From Bacteriovoracaceae bacterium (GTDB taxonomy: Bacteria; Bdellovibrionota; Bacteriovoracia; Bacteriovoracales; Bacteriovoracaceae): a DNA stretch of 64,000 bases. The notes under the pieces are model-generated. The model worked only from the letters and a program-made list of their open reading frames with translations. It ran no database searches and was not told the origin of the DNA. Of this stretch, positions 37,328-46,881 are shown in pieces (within the stretch, counting starts at the first letter, position 1; each line of letters begins with the position of its first letter). The stretch spans positions 64,147-128,146 of the forward strand of contig JABFRR010000016.1 in assembly GCA_013141065.1 (NCBI GenBank), in the 5' to 3' direction. Position numbers and translations under genes: made by a program.

Positions 37328-40144
37328 CTACATCCCAAATATTTCAAATATTTTAATGGTATTAAAATTATAAGCTCTCTCTTCTGGTTTACAAATAGCA
37401 ACTGGAGATACTGCACTAATCACGCAAAGAGGATCAAAAGTTGTCCAGGTAAAAGGGATTGCTTTAACTGTTAATGAAGCGGGAACGCAATCATCATCTA
37501 ATTTTGCCCAAGTTGGATCATTCGGATTAATAATACATTGATTAGTCGGTTTCAGTTGACGATATCCAACTAATTTATTTCGGACAGAAGGGTGGTATAT
37601 ATTTTTCCAATAAATTTTAGCGTTCGCAGTCTGACCAATCAGCATCTTATCAACTATAAAACTGCCTATCAATTCTAAATCTAAAGTCCTATCTTCAATG
37701 ACAAAATATCTGCAACCTAAAAATCCCTTAACTATAGTTGCAGAACTTTTGATTATGCATCTATCTAAAATACTATACGAATGAAAGAGATTCATGTTTG
37801 TATTGTCTATTTCAAGCTTATTCGTTATTGGAATTGATAAGTTAAAGATTGATGCATATCCTGTTTGTGCTAAGTGAGGTTTATACTGTCCGACTTTATC
37901 AACGGGGTTGAAATTCCACGAATTAAATGCCTCAAGTGTCCAGTCAGCATCATAAGATGCGTATGCTGTTGAGGGCAGTGAAACAACATTACATTTTTCC
38001 AGAAATGAAAATGTTCCTGCAAGATATGTAGTTTCTAATGAATTTAATGACGCTGCATTTCCTGCAGGGTAAGACCATGCGGAATTGTTAATCGACGAAA
38101 ACTCACTCGTACTTAAATTTATCGCGATAGAATCAAAAAACTGATCGTCTACACAAAAATCAAATGGCTTAATTTGAAAATTCAAAATATTCCCATTATT
38201 GTATTGAAAAATTGCTGAATCAAAAGCATCTGCATTAATTTCAATACCAAAAAGCTGAGGTGCAGCTAACCCCGAGTTTGTAAATTTTTGAGTCACTTTT
38301 ATTGTTAATTTTGGAGCTGCTAAATTTGCCTTATTCAGTTGAAACCTAGTCGTAGTTAAGTCACACTTTTGAATCAAGGCAGTAGCTGCCGTGCTACTTG
38401 CAAGATTGGCCGCTGTTGTTGCCGCTACAGCTGCTGCTGCTGCTGCATTTAAAGCATTGTTTTTCGCCGCGAGTAATGCGAGATCTGCTGGTGCTGCATT
38501 AGATGCAGCAACTGCTGCAGCTGCATTTGTCTGAGCAGTAACCAGGTTATTATTTGCGGTAGTAGAAGCTGCGGCAGCTGAAGCTGCATTGGTAATTGCT
38601 ACAGGTGGAACCTGGCAATTGCTTATCGTTTTTGAGACAAAATCATTGTTGTTAAAAACTTCAGAAGCAGAATCAGTATCCTTAACAATACTAACTGTCT
38701 GTGTACTATAAGGATTATTTACAGGAGTTGTTTGTTCTAGATTATCATTATTATCTTTGCATATTTTTCGAGGGGGAGCAGATACCGACAAACAATTTAC
38801 ATTATTTTTCAATTCAAGCTTGTTTAATTTAACCAAGTTAATAGAGACATTGCCGTTAGTTGTTTCAGGTGATAGGTAAACGTTGTAATTATTATCAAGT
38901 CTTAATACAACCTTTGCACTTGAAGGTTTGCCACTTGGATAAGTTATAAGTCCATTATAAGTATTTGCATTGATTTTCTTTGGAACAAATTCGCTTTGTT
39001 TTGTAAGACCTAATGTGTATTTACTGGTGGCAGTTTTTTTGAATATTAGCTTTGGGATGATGTTGTTATCACAAAAAGAATTAGCCGATTTTCTCTCTCG
39101 GTAATCATTACATTCATTCATTAAGTTTGTAATATTCACCGGCGTTAAGGATGGATCGAACATTCTAGATAAAGAGTCCTCATCTTTTGTCCTTACTAAC
39201 CCTTTTTGCAGACCTATAAAAGAAGGTAGTCGAGAAAGCCACAAGTCGCCGTTATCTACAAGTTTGGGAGTCAAGTGATTGCTGCTTAAGTTTTTGAATT
39301 CTCCCGCAAGAAAAACTCGGTCTTGAAAAAAAACATTTCGTGTTGAAGCGCTTCCAGTTTCTGGTACATATAAATTCTTATTTAAAAAAATTGGTGATTG
39401 AAAAATAACATTAGAGCTTTCGGAAATGATGTTTGCCTGTGAATCACTAGGGCTTCCTACGGACAGGCTGCGATTTGAGATAAGCGCAAATTCGCTTAAT
39501 TGTCTTGGATAAAACATATCAATCGATTGTCCTACCGACACAATATCTCCTTTGCAAAAAGCGTCAACATATGCAGTTACCGTTGTTGTCACTTTTGCAA
39601 CAGAAGAATGCAAAGAAGAAGCAGACGAGTCATATCTTATGTTTAAGCAATTTACTGTCAATAGCGAGTAATCACTGTTTTTATCAAATAAAATATACAG
39701 TGGATGCTGGGTAGTGATTTTAGATGCCTTAATGTTGAAATTGAGAGTCGTTAAATATAAAGGTGGTTTATTGGGCTCACAATAACTTTGTAAACCATCA
39801 AGAGGTTTGCCGTTGTTTGTATAATATCTACAGAGGGAACTAGCAACGTTTCGAGAAATTAGTAGCCTTTCTAAACTCCCCTGATCTGTTAGTCTACAAG
39901 GCGTAGTTGGAAGTCCTGTTTCCTTGGCTGCATTAATGCATACACGTGAAGAAAGTAAATCCTTTGCATAGGCAACAATCCCCTTCAACGCGTAGGCATT
40001 TTTAGATTTTTTTTGAATATTGCCGACCAAGTTAGCTGTAACTTGGACCTTATTATTCATAAAGTAAAGTGATCCCAGCAGGGCTGAGATAATTACTAAA
40101 GTAGAAACTAATCCAATTCCTGACTGTGCAGAGCTTTTAAACAT
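37328..40144 (-). CDS. Giant pseudopilin-like protein (GspK/PilX type), 938 aa
   Basis: The N-terminus SGIGLVSTLVIISALLGSLYFM is a prepilin-like helix without Glu5, as in GspK/PilX tip pseudopilins, but the protein is about three times their usual length. Residues about 510-600 are an Ala/Asn-rich low-complexity tract (many AAAA runs; 38370-38600). The remainder is beta-rich with scattered cysteines and no known domain. It heads a four-gene operon, so it could be the tip adhesin of a small pilus. Confidence 0.72.
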   Translation of the reverse strand: MFKSSAQSGIGLVSTLVIISALLGSLYFMNNKVQVTANLVGNIQKKSKNAYALKGIVAYAKDLLSSRVCINAAKETGLPTTPCRLTDQGSLERLLISRNVASSLCRYYTNNGKPLDGLQSYCEPNKPPLYLTTLNFNIKASKITTQHPLYILFDKNSDYSLLTVNCLNIRYDSSASSLHSSVAKVTTTVTAYVDAFCKGDIVSVGQSIDMFYPRQLSEFALISNRSLSVGSPSDSQANIISESSNVIFQSPIFLNKNLYVPETGSASTRNVFFQDRVFLAGEFKNLSSNHLTPKLVDNGDLWLSRLPSFIGLQKGLVRTKDEDSLSRMFDPSLTPVNITNLMNECNDYRERKSANSFCDNNIIPKLIFKKTATSKYTLGLTKQSEFVPKKINANTYNGLITYPSGKPSSAKVVLRLDNNYNVYLSPETTNGNVSINLVKLNKLELKNNVNCLSVSAPPRKICKDNNDNLEQTTPVNNPYSTQTVSIVKDTDSASEVFNNNDFVSKTISNCQVPPVAITNAASAAAASTTANNNLVTAQTNAAAAVAASNAAPADLALLAAKNNALNAAAAAAVAATTAANLASSTAATALIQKCDLTTTRFQLNKANLAAPKLTIKVTQKFTNSGLAAPQLFGIEINADAFDSAIFQYNNGNILNFQIKPFDFCVDDQFFDSIAINLSTSEFSSINNSAWSYPAGNAASLNSLETTYLAGTFSFLEKCNVVSLPSTAYASYDADWTLEAFNSWNFNPVDKVGQYKPHLAQTGYASIFNLSIPITNKLEIDNTNMNLFHSYSILDRCIIKSSATIVKGFLGCRYFVIEDRTLDLELIGSFIVDKMLIGQTANAKIYWKNIYHPSVRNKLVGYRQLKPTNQCIINPNDPTWAKLDDDCVPASLTVKAIPFTWTTFDPLCVISAVSPVAICKPEERAYNFNTIKIFEIFGM

Positions 40145-40449
40145 AAAATACCCAAGTTAGTTTTATTTAATTATAAATAAATCTTAATTATTAACAAGAA
40201 TAATATCAATAATATAATTAACTACTTGTTATTGCTTAAATGTTTAGGAAGTGTGTATGTAAATTGGTGACAACTTTTTAAGGCGTGCTCAATAAATTGA
40301 GCATGCCCTGTTTTATGGTCACTATCTTTTTCTATTTTTTCATTTAAAAACATAAGCAAAATCAACTTTTTTCTCAAACAGATAATGTATTTAATATCTT
40401 AATGGATAAATCGAAAATTTTATTCATTTCCTGGTGCTAAAATAGAATA
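40145..40449. other. Divergent intergenic region, AT-rich, 305 bases
   Basis: This gap separates the pseudopilin operon (minus) from the CGGCH lipoprotein gene (plus). Apart from one stable hairpin at 40282-40307 it is AT-rich with short runs of A and T, and must hold both promoters. I see no reading frame, tRNA or clear operator. Confidence 0.6.
40282..40307. other. Orphan 11-bp hairpin between divergent genes
   Basis: GGCGTGCTCAA and TTGAGCATGCC pair over 11 bases with one G-T pair around the loop TAAA. It is not at the end of any gene. TGTTTTATGG follows on the plus strand, so it could end a short untranslated RNA, or be an operator. Confidence 0.4.
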
Positions 40450-41199
40450 ATGAAAATAATTTTGATAAATTTATCATTCACATTGACTCTATTTCTCACG
40501 GCCTGTGTTCCACAAAACGCGAAAATTTCTGCGCCGAAAACACAAACAAACACACTGCCCTTCAAGGCCTGTAACGTTGCTCCTGAATTCGCTTCACCAA
40601 AATCCATCGAAGCAGTCATCAACCTCATTAATGCATTACCTCGTCCTCTTGATATTCCTTGTTTTATAAGTTCCTTAAAAAGACCTCTTGATATCAGTCT
40701 TACCAACTCAGGACTAAGTGCTCAGCCAGCTTCAGGAAACTCCAATCCACGAATTTTTATTATGCTGGCGCCACTCATAATTTCAATTTCTGTTTCAGGT
40801 GAAGGATCATATCTTGTCGAGTTTGCAGAATCCATTGGCAATAGTCGATCGATTAAGGGCGAACTCAAATTTCCCATTGTCTCTGGAGCACTCGCTGCCA
40901 CTGCCGCCTTTGATCGAATTAGTACTGGAACCAGTACGACTTGTGGTGGTTGTCATCGCTATGAAGAAGTGACGAATTCCAATTATCCAGGTGTCGTCTA
41001 TGAATCTATAGCATTGAGACCTGTTAATACCAGCAAGGTTCAATTAAACGACTTTCAACTTGAAGTCGGTAAATGCCAACTGGCCACAACTCCTACTTAT
41101 CGATGTAATTTAATTTTTGGACTTTTTAACCAAGGGACATTGTCTCAAGTCGATTTCGATCCAGGAATTCCCACATTCCTTGAAAGTTTCACATTCTAA
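40450..41199 (+). CDS. Lipoprotein with a CxxCH heme-type motif, 249 aa
   Basis: The N-terminus is a lipoprotein signal with lipobox LTAC at about residue 19. Near residue 160 the sequence TTCGGCHRYEE contains CGGCH, the c-type heme attachment motif, but no cytochrome c domain is otherwise recognisable and no clear Met ligand follows. It may be a single-heme protein or a coincidental zinc or disulfide site. Unknown family. Transcribed toward dapD, 74 bases away. Confidence 0.65.
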   Translation: MKIILINLSFTLTLFLTACVPQNAKISAPKTQTNTLPFKACNVAPEFASPKSIEAVINLINALPRPLDIPCFISSLKRPLDISLTNSGLSAQPASGNSNPRIFIMLAPLIISISVSGEGSYLVEFAESIGNSRSIKGELKFPIVSGALAATAAFDRISTGTSTTCGGCHRYEEVTNSNYPGVVYESIALRPVNTSKVQLNDFQLEVGKCQLATTPTYRCNLIFGLFNQGTLSQVDFDPGIPTFLESFTF

Positions 41200-41273
41200 A
41201 AATCCTTTTGCTTTTCTAGTGATATTCACCTATTTTTTATCATTCTTTTTAAATCTAACCAGGTCAGGAATCT

Positions 41274-42017
41274 ATGAACTTTGAATCAATACTTAATCAA
41301 CTCGAAGAAGGAACTGTACGCTCGGCCAATTTTATCGATGGAAAATGGCAGGCCAATACTGAAATAAAATCACAGATTCTCGAAGCTTTTAAGGCCGGAA
41401 AACTGGTTGAAGAAAATGGTTTTGTCGACAAACATACTTTGATGCCACAAAAATTTACTGTCGATCGTGGAATAAGAATTGTTCCAGGTGGTACAAGTGT
41501 ACGCAGAGGTTCATATATCGCTAAAGGTGTAATCATAATGCCACCAAGTTATATCAATGTTGGGGCCTATATAGACGAAGGCACCATGGTTGACTCTCAC
41601 GTCTTAGTTGGATCATGCGCTCAAATCGGCAAACGTGTTCACCTCTCAACTGCAGTTCAAATTGGCGGAGTGCTTGAGCCAATTGGGGCCAGTCCTGTTG
41701 TCATTGAAGACGATTGTTTTATCGGTGCTAGTGCGGTGATCGTCGAAGGTATAGTCGTTAAATCGCGTGCGGTGATCGCTCCGGGAGTTATTCTTTCAAA
41801 AGGAATCCCCGTTTACGATATCGTCAATAAACGAATGCTAGAAAAAGGTGAACCAATCCCGAGCGGCGCAGTCGTTGTTCCGGGCAATCGTCCAGTGAGA
41901 GCAGATAACGAATATGCCACCAATTTGGGGCTTACTCTCCAATGTGCGATTATCGTTAAATACCGAGATGACAAGAGCGATACTTCGCTTGTTCTTGAGG
42001 ACTTTCTTAGGTCTTAA
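41274..42017 (+). CDS. dapD: 2,3,4,5-tetrahydropyridine-2,6-dicarboxylate N-succinyltransferase
   Basis: This 247-residue enzyme has the left-handed beta-helix hexapeptide repeats (VGAYIDEGTMVDSHVLVGSCAQIGKRVHLS) and the conserved GGVLEP and DDCFIGA segments of DapD. It catalyses the succinylase branch step of DAP/lysine synthesis. It is somewhat shorter than E. coli DapD (274), mainly at the N-terminus. It lies 7 kb from lysC-dapB-dapA, so the pathway is scattered. Confidence 0.93.
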   Translation: MNFESILNQLEEGTVRSANFIDGKWQANTEIKSQILEAFKAGKLVEENGFVDKHTLMPQKFTVDRGIRIVPGGTSVRRGSYIAKGVIIMPPSYINVGAYIDEGTMVDSHVLVGSCAQIGKRVHLSTAVQIGGVLEPIGASPVVIEDDCFIGASAVIVEGIVVKSRAVIAPGVILSKGIPVYDIVNKRMLEKGEPIPSGAVVVPGNRPVRADNEYATNLGLTLQCAIIVKYRDDKSDTSLVLEDFLRS

Positions 42018-42093
42018 TTTCTCATATTGTGACAATTGTTTTACAGTTCATGAGTGTAATTCCCGCTACAGTAATAGTATTAGGAGAACACTC

Positions 42094-43041
42094 ATGAAAC
42101 CAGAAATATTTCAGACCAACATCTTGGCCGAATCGATAATTGAAACTGAACCTAAAATACAAAATAGTCATAATGAAAGAAAAATTGATTGGGTCAATAC
42201 CCTTTTTCTCACTCTGACTCCTGTTGCCGCCATTATTTTATCTACCATTTATTTTTTAAATAACGGCTTTGAAGTTAGTCAAATTCTCCTGGCCGTCGTT
42301 TTGTACTACGTGACTGGAATGTCAGTTACGGCCGGATATCATCGCCTTTTTTCTCACCGGACTTATAAGGCAAATAATTTTGTAAAACTGATGCTGCTTT
42401 TATTCGGAGCTGCGACTTTTCAAAACTCTGCACTAAAATGGAGTGCTGATCACCGCGTTCACCACAATCATGTTGATGATGAAAAAGATCCTTACAATAT
42501 TAATAAAGGATTTTGGTACGCTCATATCGGTTGGATTTTCTTTCAAGAAAAAGCGCTTGAAACAAAATTTCCCAAAGACCTCACCAATGATCCATTAGTC
42601 ATGTGGCAACACCGCAATTACTACTGGCTTTGTGTGGCCATGGGATTTATTTTTCCTACTGTCTGTGGGTATTTTTTAGGTTCTGCTCTCGGGGGCTTTG
42701 CGCTTGCGGGCCTTGCTCGTGTTGTCGTTGTTCACCACTGTACTTTTTTTATTAATTCACTTTGCCACATTGTTGGAACACGTCCCTACACTGATACAAA
42801 TACGGCAAGAGACAGCGCAATCATGGCCGTTTTAAGTTATGGCGAAGGATACCATAACTACCACCATTTTTTTCCTACTGATTATAGAAATGGAGTTAAG
42901 TGGTACCACTTCGATCCAACTAAATGGCTTATCAGATCTCTCGCCTTTATCGGACTAACGAAAGACTTAAAATCGGTTCCTGAGCGCCTAATCAATGAAG
43001 CCCGCCTACAAATGTCTACTAAGAATAAAACGGCCTTTTAG
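42094..43041 (+). CDS. Acyl-CoA/acyl-lipid delta-9 fatty acid desaturase
   Basis: This 315-residue membrane di-iron enzyme has all three histidine boxes: HRLFSH (83-88), HRVHH (120-124) and HNYHH near the C-terminus. Four hydrophobic segments fit the family. It introduces a cis double bond into saturated acyl chains. An upstream in-frame ATG at 41914 exists but lies inside dapD; ATG 42094 has an AGGAG eight bases before it and gives a normal N-terminus. A dyad TTACA-N9-TGTAA at about 42041-42059 may be an operator. Confidence 0.88.
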   Translation: MKPEIFQTNILAESIIETEPKIQNSHNERKIDWVNTLFLTLTPVAAIILSTIYFLNNGFEVSQILLAVVLYYVTGMSVTAGYHRLFSHRTYKANNFVKLMLLLFGAATFQNSALKWSADHRVHHNHVDDEKDPYNINKGFWYAHIGWIFFQEKALETKFPKDLTNDPLVMWQHRNYYWLCVAMGFIFPTVCGYFLGSALGGFALAGLARVVVVHHCTFFINSLCHIVGTRPYTDTNTARDSAIMAVLSYGEGYHNYHHFFPTDYRNGVKWYHFDPTKWLIRSLAFIGLTKDLKSVPERLINEARLQMSTKNKTAF

Positions 43042-43051
43042 GTCTATTATA

Positions 43052-43077
43052 GGCACTGTAAACTCCTTTACAGTGCC
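43052..43077. terminator. Perfect 11-bp hairpin after the desaturase gene
   Basis: GGCACTGTAAA and TTTACAGTGCC enclose a 4-base loop, 11 bases past the stop. No T run follows, so it is not a textbook terminator, but it is the only strong stem between the desaturase and the nrd promoter region. Confidence 0.45.
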
Positions 43078-43082
43078 CACCA

Positions 43083-43130
43083 CCACTAGATATATGATAC
43101 GTAAAGGAATTAAATCACTATATATTGTGG
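43083..43130 (+). promoter_or_regulatory. Tandem NrdR boxes upstream of nrdBA
   Basis: Box 2 (43115-43130) is TCACTATATATTGTGG, 14 of 16 matches to the NrdR consensus aCaCwAtATaTwGtgt. Box 1 (43083-43098) is a weaker copy, CCACTAGATATATGAT, 11 of 16. They start 32 bases apart, about three helical turns, which is the usual NrdR arrangement. NrdR represses ribonucleotide reductase genes when dATP is high. The leader to the nrdB start is about 275 bases, AT-rich, with a weak inverted repeat and no reading frame. Confidence 0.7.
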
Positions 43131-43404
43131 TACTTAGGAGATTTTTTAAACTAATTTAATTTAAATTCGTCGCTATTTTATCGATGTAAGTTTAAATTAG
43201 ATCCCATAAAATAGATTCTTGAGACCCTTTTTGCCTGGTGTATCTTATTGAAATCAATACACTTTCTGTGATCTCCGAAAAATGATAAAATATTTTAGTC
43301 GGATATATAAATGCCGCCGCTCTTTAATAAATTATTTGTAAACTGATTCGATCTTGTTATCTTTTAATTACACACACAAGACCGAAACATTTTAGGAGAC
43401 AATC

Positions 43405-44388
43405 ATGGCAACGGAAAGCAAATCGGCCATTCTAGCACCCAACGACAATCGCTTCGTTCTCTTCCCGATTAAGTACCAACAAATATGGAACATGTACAAA
43501 CAACACATGGCCGTTTTTTGGACCTCTGAAGAAATTGACTTAGTACCGGATCTTAACGATTGGGAAAAACTCAATAACGACGAACGACATTTCATTAGTC
43601 ACATACTTGCTTTTTTTGCGGCCAGCGATGGAATTGTGAATGAAAATTTGGCGATTCGTTTTATGAAAGAAGTCCAAATTCCTGAAGCACGCTGCTTTTA
43701 TGGATTTCAAATAGCGATGGAAAATATTCACAGTGAAACTTACTCGCTTTTAATTGATACCTACATCAAGGATCCAAAAGAAAAAGATAAACTCTTCAAT
43801 GCAACTCAAAATATGGCCTGTGTAGCGAAAAAAGCCAAGTGGGCAATGAATTGGATTTCTTCAAAAAAATCTTTTGCCCACAGACTGATAGCTTTCGCAG
43901 CGATTGAAGGAATTTTCTTTTCTGGATCTTTTTGTTCAATCTATTGGTTAAAAAAACGCGGACTCATGGCCGGTCTATGCACTTCGAATGAATTTATTTC
44001 AAGAGATGAAGGGCTTCACTGTCAATTTGCGGTTTTAATGCATTCTCTTCTCGATAAAGAAGATCAATTATCTTCAGAGACTATTACAGAAATCATTACT
44101 GAAGCTGTCGCGATTGAAAAAGAATTTATTCTTGAAGCGCTTCCAGTCTCACTTATTGGAATGAATTCTGAGAGTATGTCACAGTATATCGAGTTCGTTG
44201 CAGACCACTGGTTAGCACAACTTGGAGTAGCTCCTTTTTATAAAACAAAAAATCCTTTTGAGTGGATGGAACTCATTTCACTTGAAGGAAAAACAAACTT
44301 TTTTGAAAAAAGAGTTTCCGAATACCAAAGACCTGGAATTCTCGGAGAAAAACAATCACACACATTCACAACAGACGCAGACTTTTAA
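43405..44388 (+). CDS. nrdB: Class Ia ribonucleotide reductase small subunit, eukaryote-like
   Basis: This 327-residue R2 protein carries the di-iron centre and tyrosyl radical. The segment E106-N-I-H109-S-E-T-Y113 gives two metal ligands and the radical tyrosine. Later ligands lie in AVEKE-type helices ([18 protein letters not shown]). The C-terminus ends TFTTDADF, matching the tail of animal R2 that docks on R1. The sequence resembles eukaryotic R2 more than E. coli NrdB. A good AGGAG precedes the ATG; nrdA follows after 12 bases. Confidence 0.93.
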   Translation: MATESKSAILAPNDNRFVLFPIKYQQIWNMYKQHMAVFWTSEEIDLVPDLNDWEKLNNDERHFISHILAFFAASDGIVNENLAIRFMKEVQIPEARCFYGFQIAMENIHSETYSLLIDTYIKDPKEKDKLFNATQNMACVAKKAKWAMNWISSKKSFAHRLIAFAAIEGIFFSGSFCSIYWLKKRGLMAGLCTSNEFISRDEGLHCQFAVLMHSLLDKEDQLSSETITEIITEAVAIEKEFILEALPVSLIGMNSESMSQYIEFVADHWLAQLGVAPFYKTKNPFEWMELISLEGKTNFFEKRVSEYQRPGILGEKQSHTFTTDADF

Positions 44389-44400
44389 GGAGCACTAGAT

Positions 44401-46770
44401 ATGTACGTTATTACCAGAAGCGGTGAAAAAGAGCCGATAAAATTTGATAAAATTACAGAACGAATCGAACAACTATGTTTTGACTTAGATAGAAGCTTTA
44501 TTGACCCAATGAAAATTGCCAAAAAAGTTATCGAGGGAATTTACGACGGAATCACTACGAAAGAACTCGATCAATTAGCAGCTGAGACAGCCGCTTATCT
44601 TTCGACTCAACATCCTCAATACGCCACACTAGCTGGACGTATCGGTGTGTCTAATTTGCACAAAGAAACTCGTGGATGTTTTTCTGAAAATATTAAGGCG
44701 ATGTTTAATTACCATAATCCTGTCACAGGAGAGTACTCGCCTCTGGTTGCAAAAGAGCTTTATGAAGTCGTCATGAATAATGCCGAAAAACTCGACAAGG
44801 CCCTAATAGACAAACGCGATTTCAACTACGATTATTTTGGTTTTAAAACACTAGAAAAATCTTACCTCTTAAAGATGAATAACAAAGTTGTCGAGCGTCC
44901 GGGCCACATGCTCATGCGTGTGAGTTTAGGAATTCACTTAAACGATGTAGATGCTGCCATTAACACTTATAATCTTATGAGTGAAAAATATTTCACTCAC
45001 GCCAGCCCGACACTTTTTAACTCGGGAACTAATAAGGCCCAGCTTTCATCTTGTTTTCTTCTCACAATGAAAGATGACTCTATCGATGGAATTTATGAAA
45101 CATTAAAACAAACCGCACTTATTTCTCAATCTGCTGGTGGTATAGGACTCGCGATTCATAATATTCGCGCCAAGGGTTCATTCATCAAATGAACAAATGG
45201 GACAAGTAACGGCATCGTTCCTATGCTCAAGGTCTTCAATGACACTGCCAGATACGTCGACCAGGGCGGCGGAAAAAGAAAAGGCGCATTCGCAGTTTAT
45301 TTAGAACCGTGGCATGCAGATATTTTTGACTTCCTAGAAATGAAAAAAAATACTGGTAAAGAAGAACAACGTGCTCGAGATTTATTCTACGCACTTTGGA
45401 TTCCCGACTTATTCATGAAACGAGTTGAAGAAGATGGAATGTGGTCACTTTTTTGTCCCCATGAAGCTCCAGGACTTAGTGACTGCTCAGGATTAAAGTT
45501 CGAAGAGCTCTATAAGTCTTATGAAGAAAAAGGCTTAGCGAAAAAAACTGTTCGCGCCCAAGATGTTTGGTTTGCTGTCCTAGAAAGCCAGATCGAAACA
45601 GGCTCGCCTTATATGCTTTATAAAGATGCTGCTAATGAAAAATCGAACCAAAAAAATCTTGGAACGATCAAATCATCAAATCTTTGTACTGAAATTCTTG
45701 AATACACCGCTCCTGATGAAGTCGCTGTTTGTAACTTAGCTTCTGTGGCCCTCAATCGCTTTGTTGATAAATCAAGTGCCAAGGCCTCTTACGATCACAA
45801 AAAACTATACGATGTCGTTTATCAAATGACGGTCAACTTAAACCGAATTATTGATATTAATCATTATCCAGTTATAGAAGCGAAGAATTCAAATATGCGC
45901 CACCGTCCTATCGGTCTTGGGGTGCAGGGACTTGCAGATGCCTTTTTTGAAATGAGACTTCCTTTTGAATCAAAAGAAGCACTCAAGCTCAATAATGATA
46001 TTTTCGAGACTATTTATTTTGCAGCGATGACGGCCTCTAAAGATCTTGCAAAACAAAATGGCACTTATGAGACTTATAAAGGATCTCCTGTCTCTGAAGG
46101 AATTTTCCAATTCGACATGTGGGGAGTCACTCCGGACAGTGGAAACTGGGACTGGAAGGCCTTAAAAGCTGAAGTGTTAAAGCACGGAGTGAGAAACTCA
46201 CTTTTAGTAGCTCCTATGCCAACGGCTTCAACGTCGCAAATCTTAGGCAACAATGAATGCTTCGAGCCGATCACTTCAAATATTTATGTGAGACGTGTGT
46301 TATCGGGAGAGTTTGCCGTCGTTAATCGCTACCTGGTTAATGATTTAATTGCACTTGGATTATGGAATGACCAGATGAGAAACGAAATCATTGCGAATAA
46401 TGGTTCAGTTCAAAATATCAATTCTATTCCTGACGAAGTCAAAGCACTTTATAAAGTCATTTGGGAAATTAAGCAAAAGTCTGTCATTGATATGTCAGCA
46501 GGCAGAGGGCCTTATATCGATCAAGGCCAGTCGCTTAATGTCTTTATGGAAGATCCAAATTTTGGAAAACTTTCAAGCATGCACTTTTATGCTTGGAAAT
46601 CTGGTCTTAAAACAGGGATGTATTATTTAAGAACGAGAGCGGCCGTAAATGCAGTTCAATTTACGGTTAAAAACGATACGATCCCAGTGAGAAAAACTCA
46701 AGAAGAAGAAATCGCCGCAATGGTTTGTTCGATTGATAATCCTGAAGATTGTGTGATGTGTGGGTCTTAG
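44401..46770 (+). pseudogene. nrdA: Class Ia ribonucleotide reductase large subunit, interrupted by in-frame TGA
   Basis: The frame begins with an ATP cone ([19 protein letters not shown]) and runs 263 codons to a TGA at 45190-45192. It then resumes without shift as [12 protein letters not shown] to 46770. Read through, it is 789 residues and matches the eukaryotic R1 length. The site residues are present: NLCTE with the thiyl Cys and Glu, [16 protein letters not shown] and the C-terminal CVMCGS. The stop replaces the conserved Gly of GSFIxGTNG (GGA to TGA is one change). Since nrdB is intact and the gene is normally essential, a sequence error, suppression or a second copy elsewhere must be considered. 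AAGGAG precedes the start. Confidence 0.9.
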
Positions 46771-46790
46771 TTAACCCTAGACCAATTATG

Positions 46791-46830
46791 ACCGTACTAA
46801 CAATTAGTCTAGACTAATTGTTAGTACGGT
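46791..46830. terminator. 40-base perfect palindrome after nrdA
   Basis: Twenty bases (46791-46810, ACCGTACTAACAATTAGTCT) are followed directly by their exact complement (46811-46830), 20 bases past the nrdA stop. As RNA it folds to a long hairpin with a tiny loop; there is no T run. It probably ends or protects the nrdBA message and could also be a protein-binding dyad. Confidence 0.6.
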
Positions 46831-46881
46831 TAATATCAGTCATATAATTTACTAGTTAAAAATCATAAAATTAAGTCGTTA

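Noticed and set aside
41914-42093. Upstream start of the desaturase at 41914
   Set aside because: It lies within dapD in another frame and lacks a ribosome site; ATG 42094 has AGGAG at the right distance and a normal N-terminus.
45190-45192. TGA recoded as glycine or selenocysteine in nrdA
   Set aside because: TGA is the natural stop of mnmD and the M14 gene, no other intact gene in the window has in-frame TGA, and the residue expected here is Gly, not Cys/Sec.
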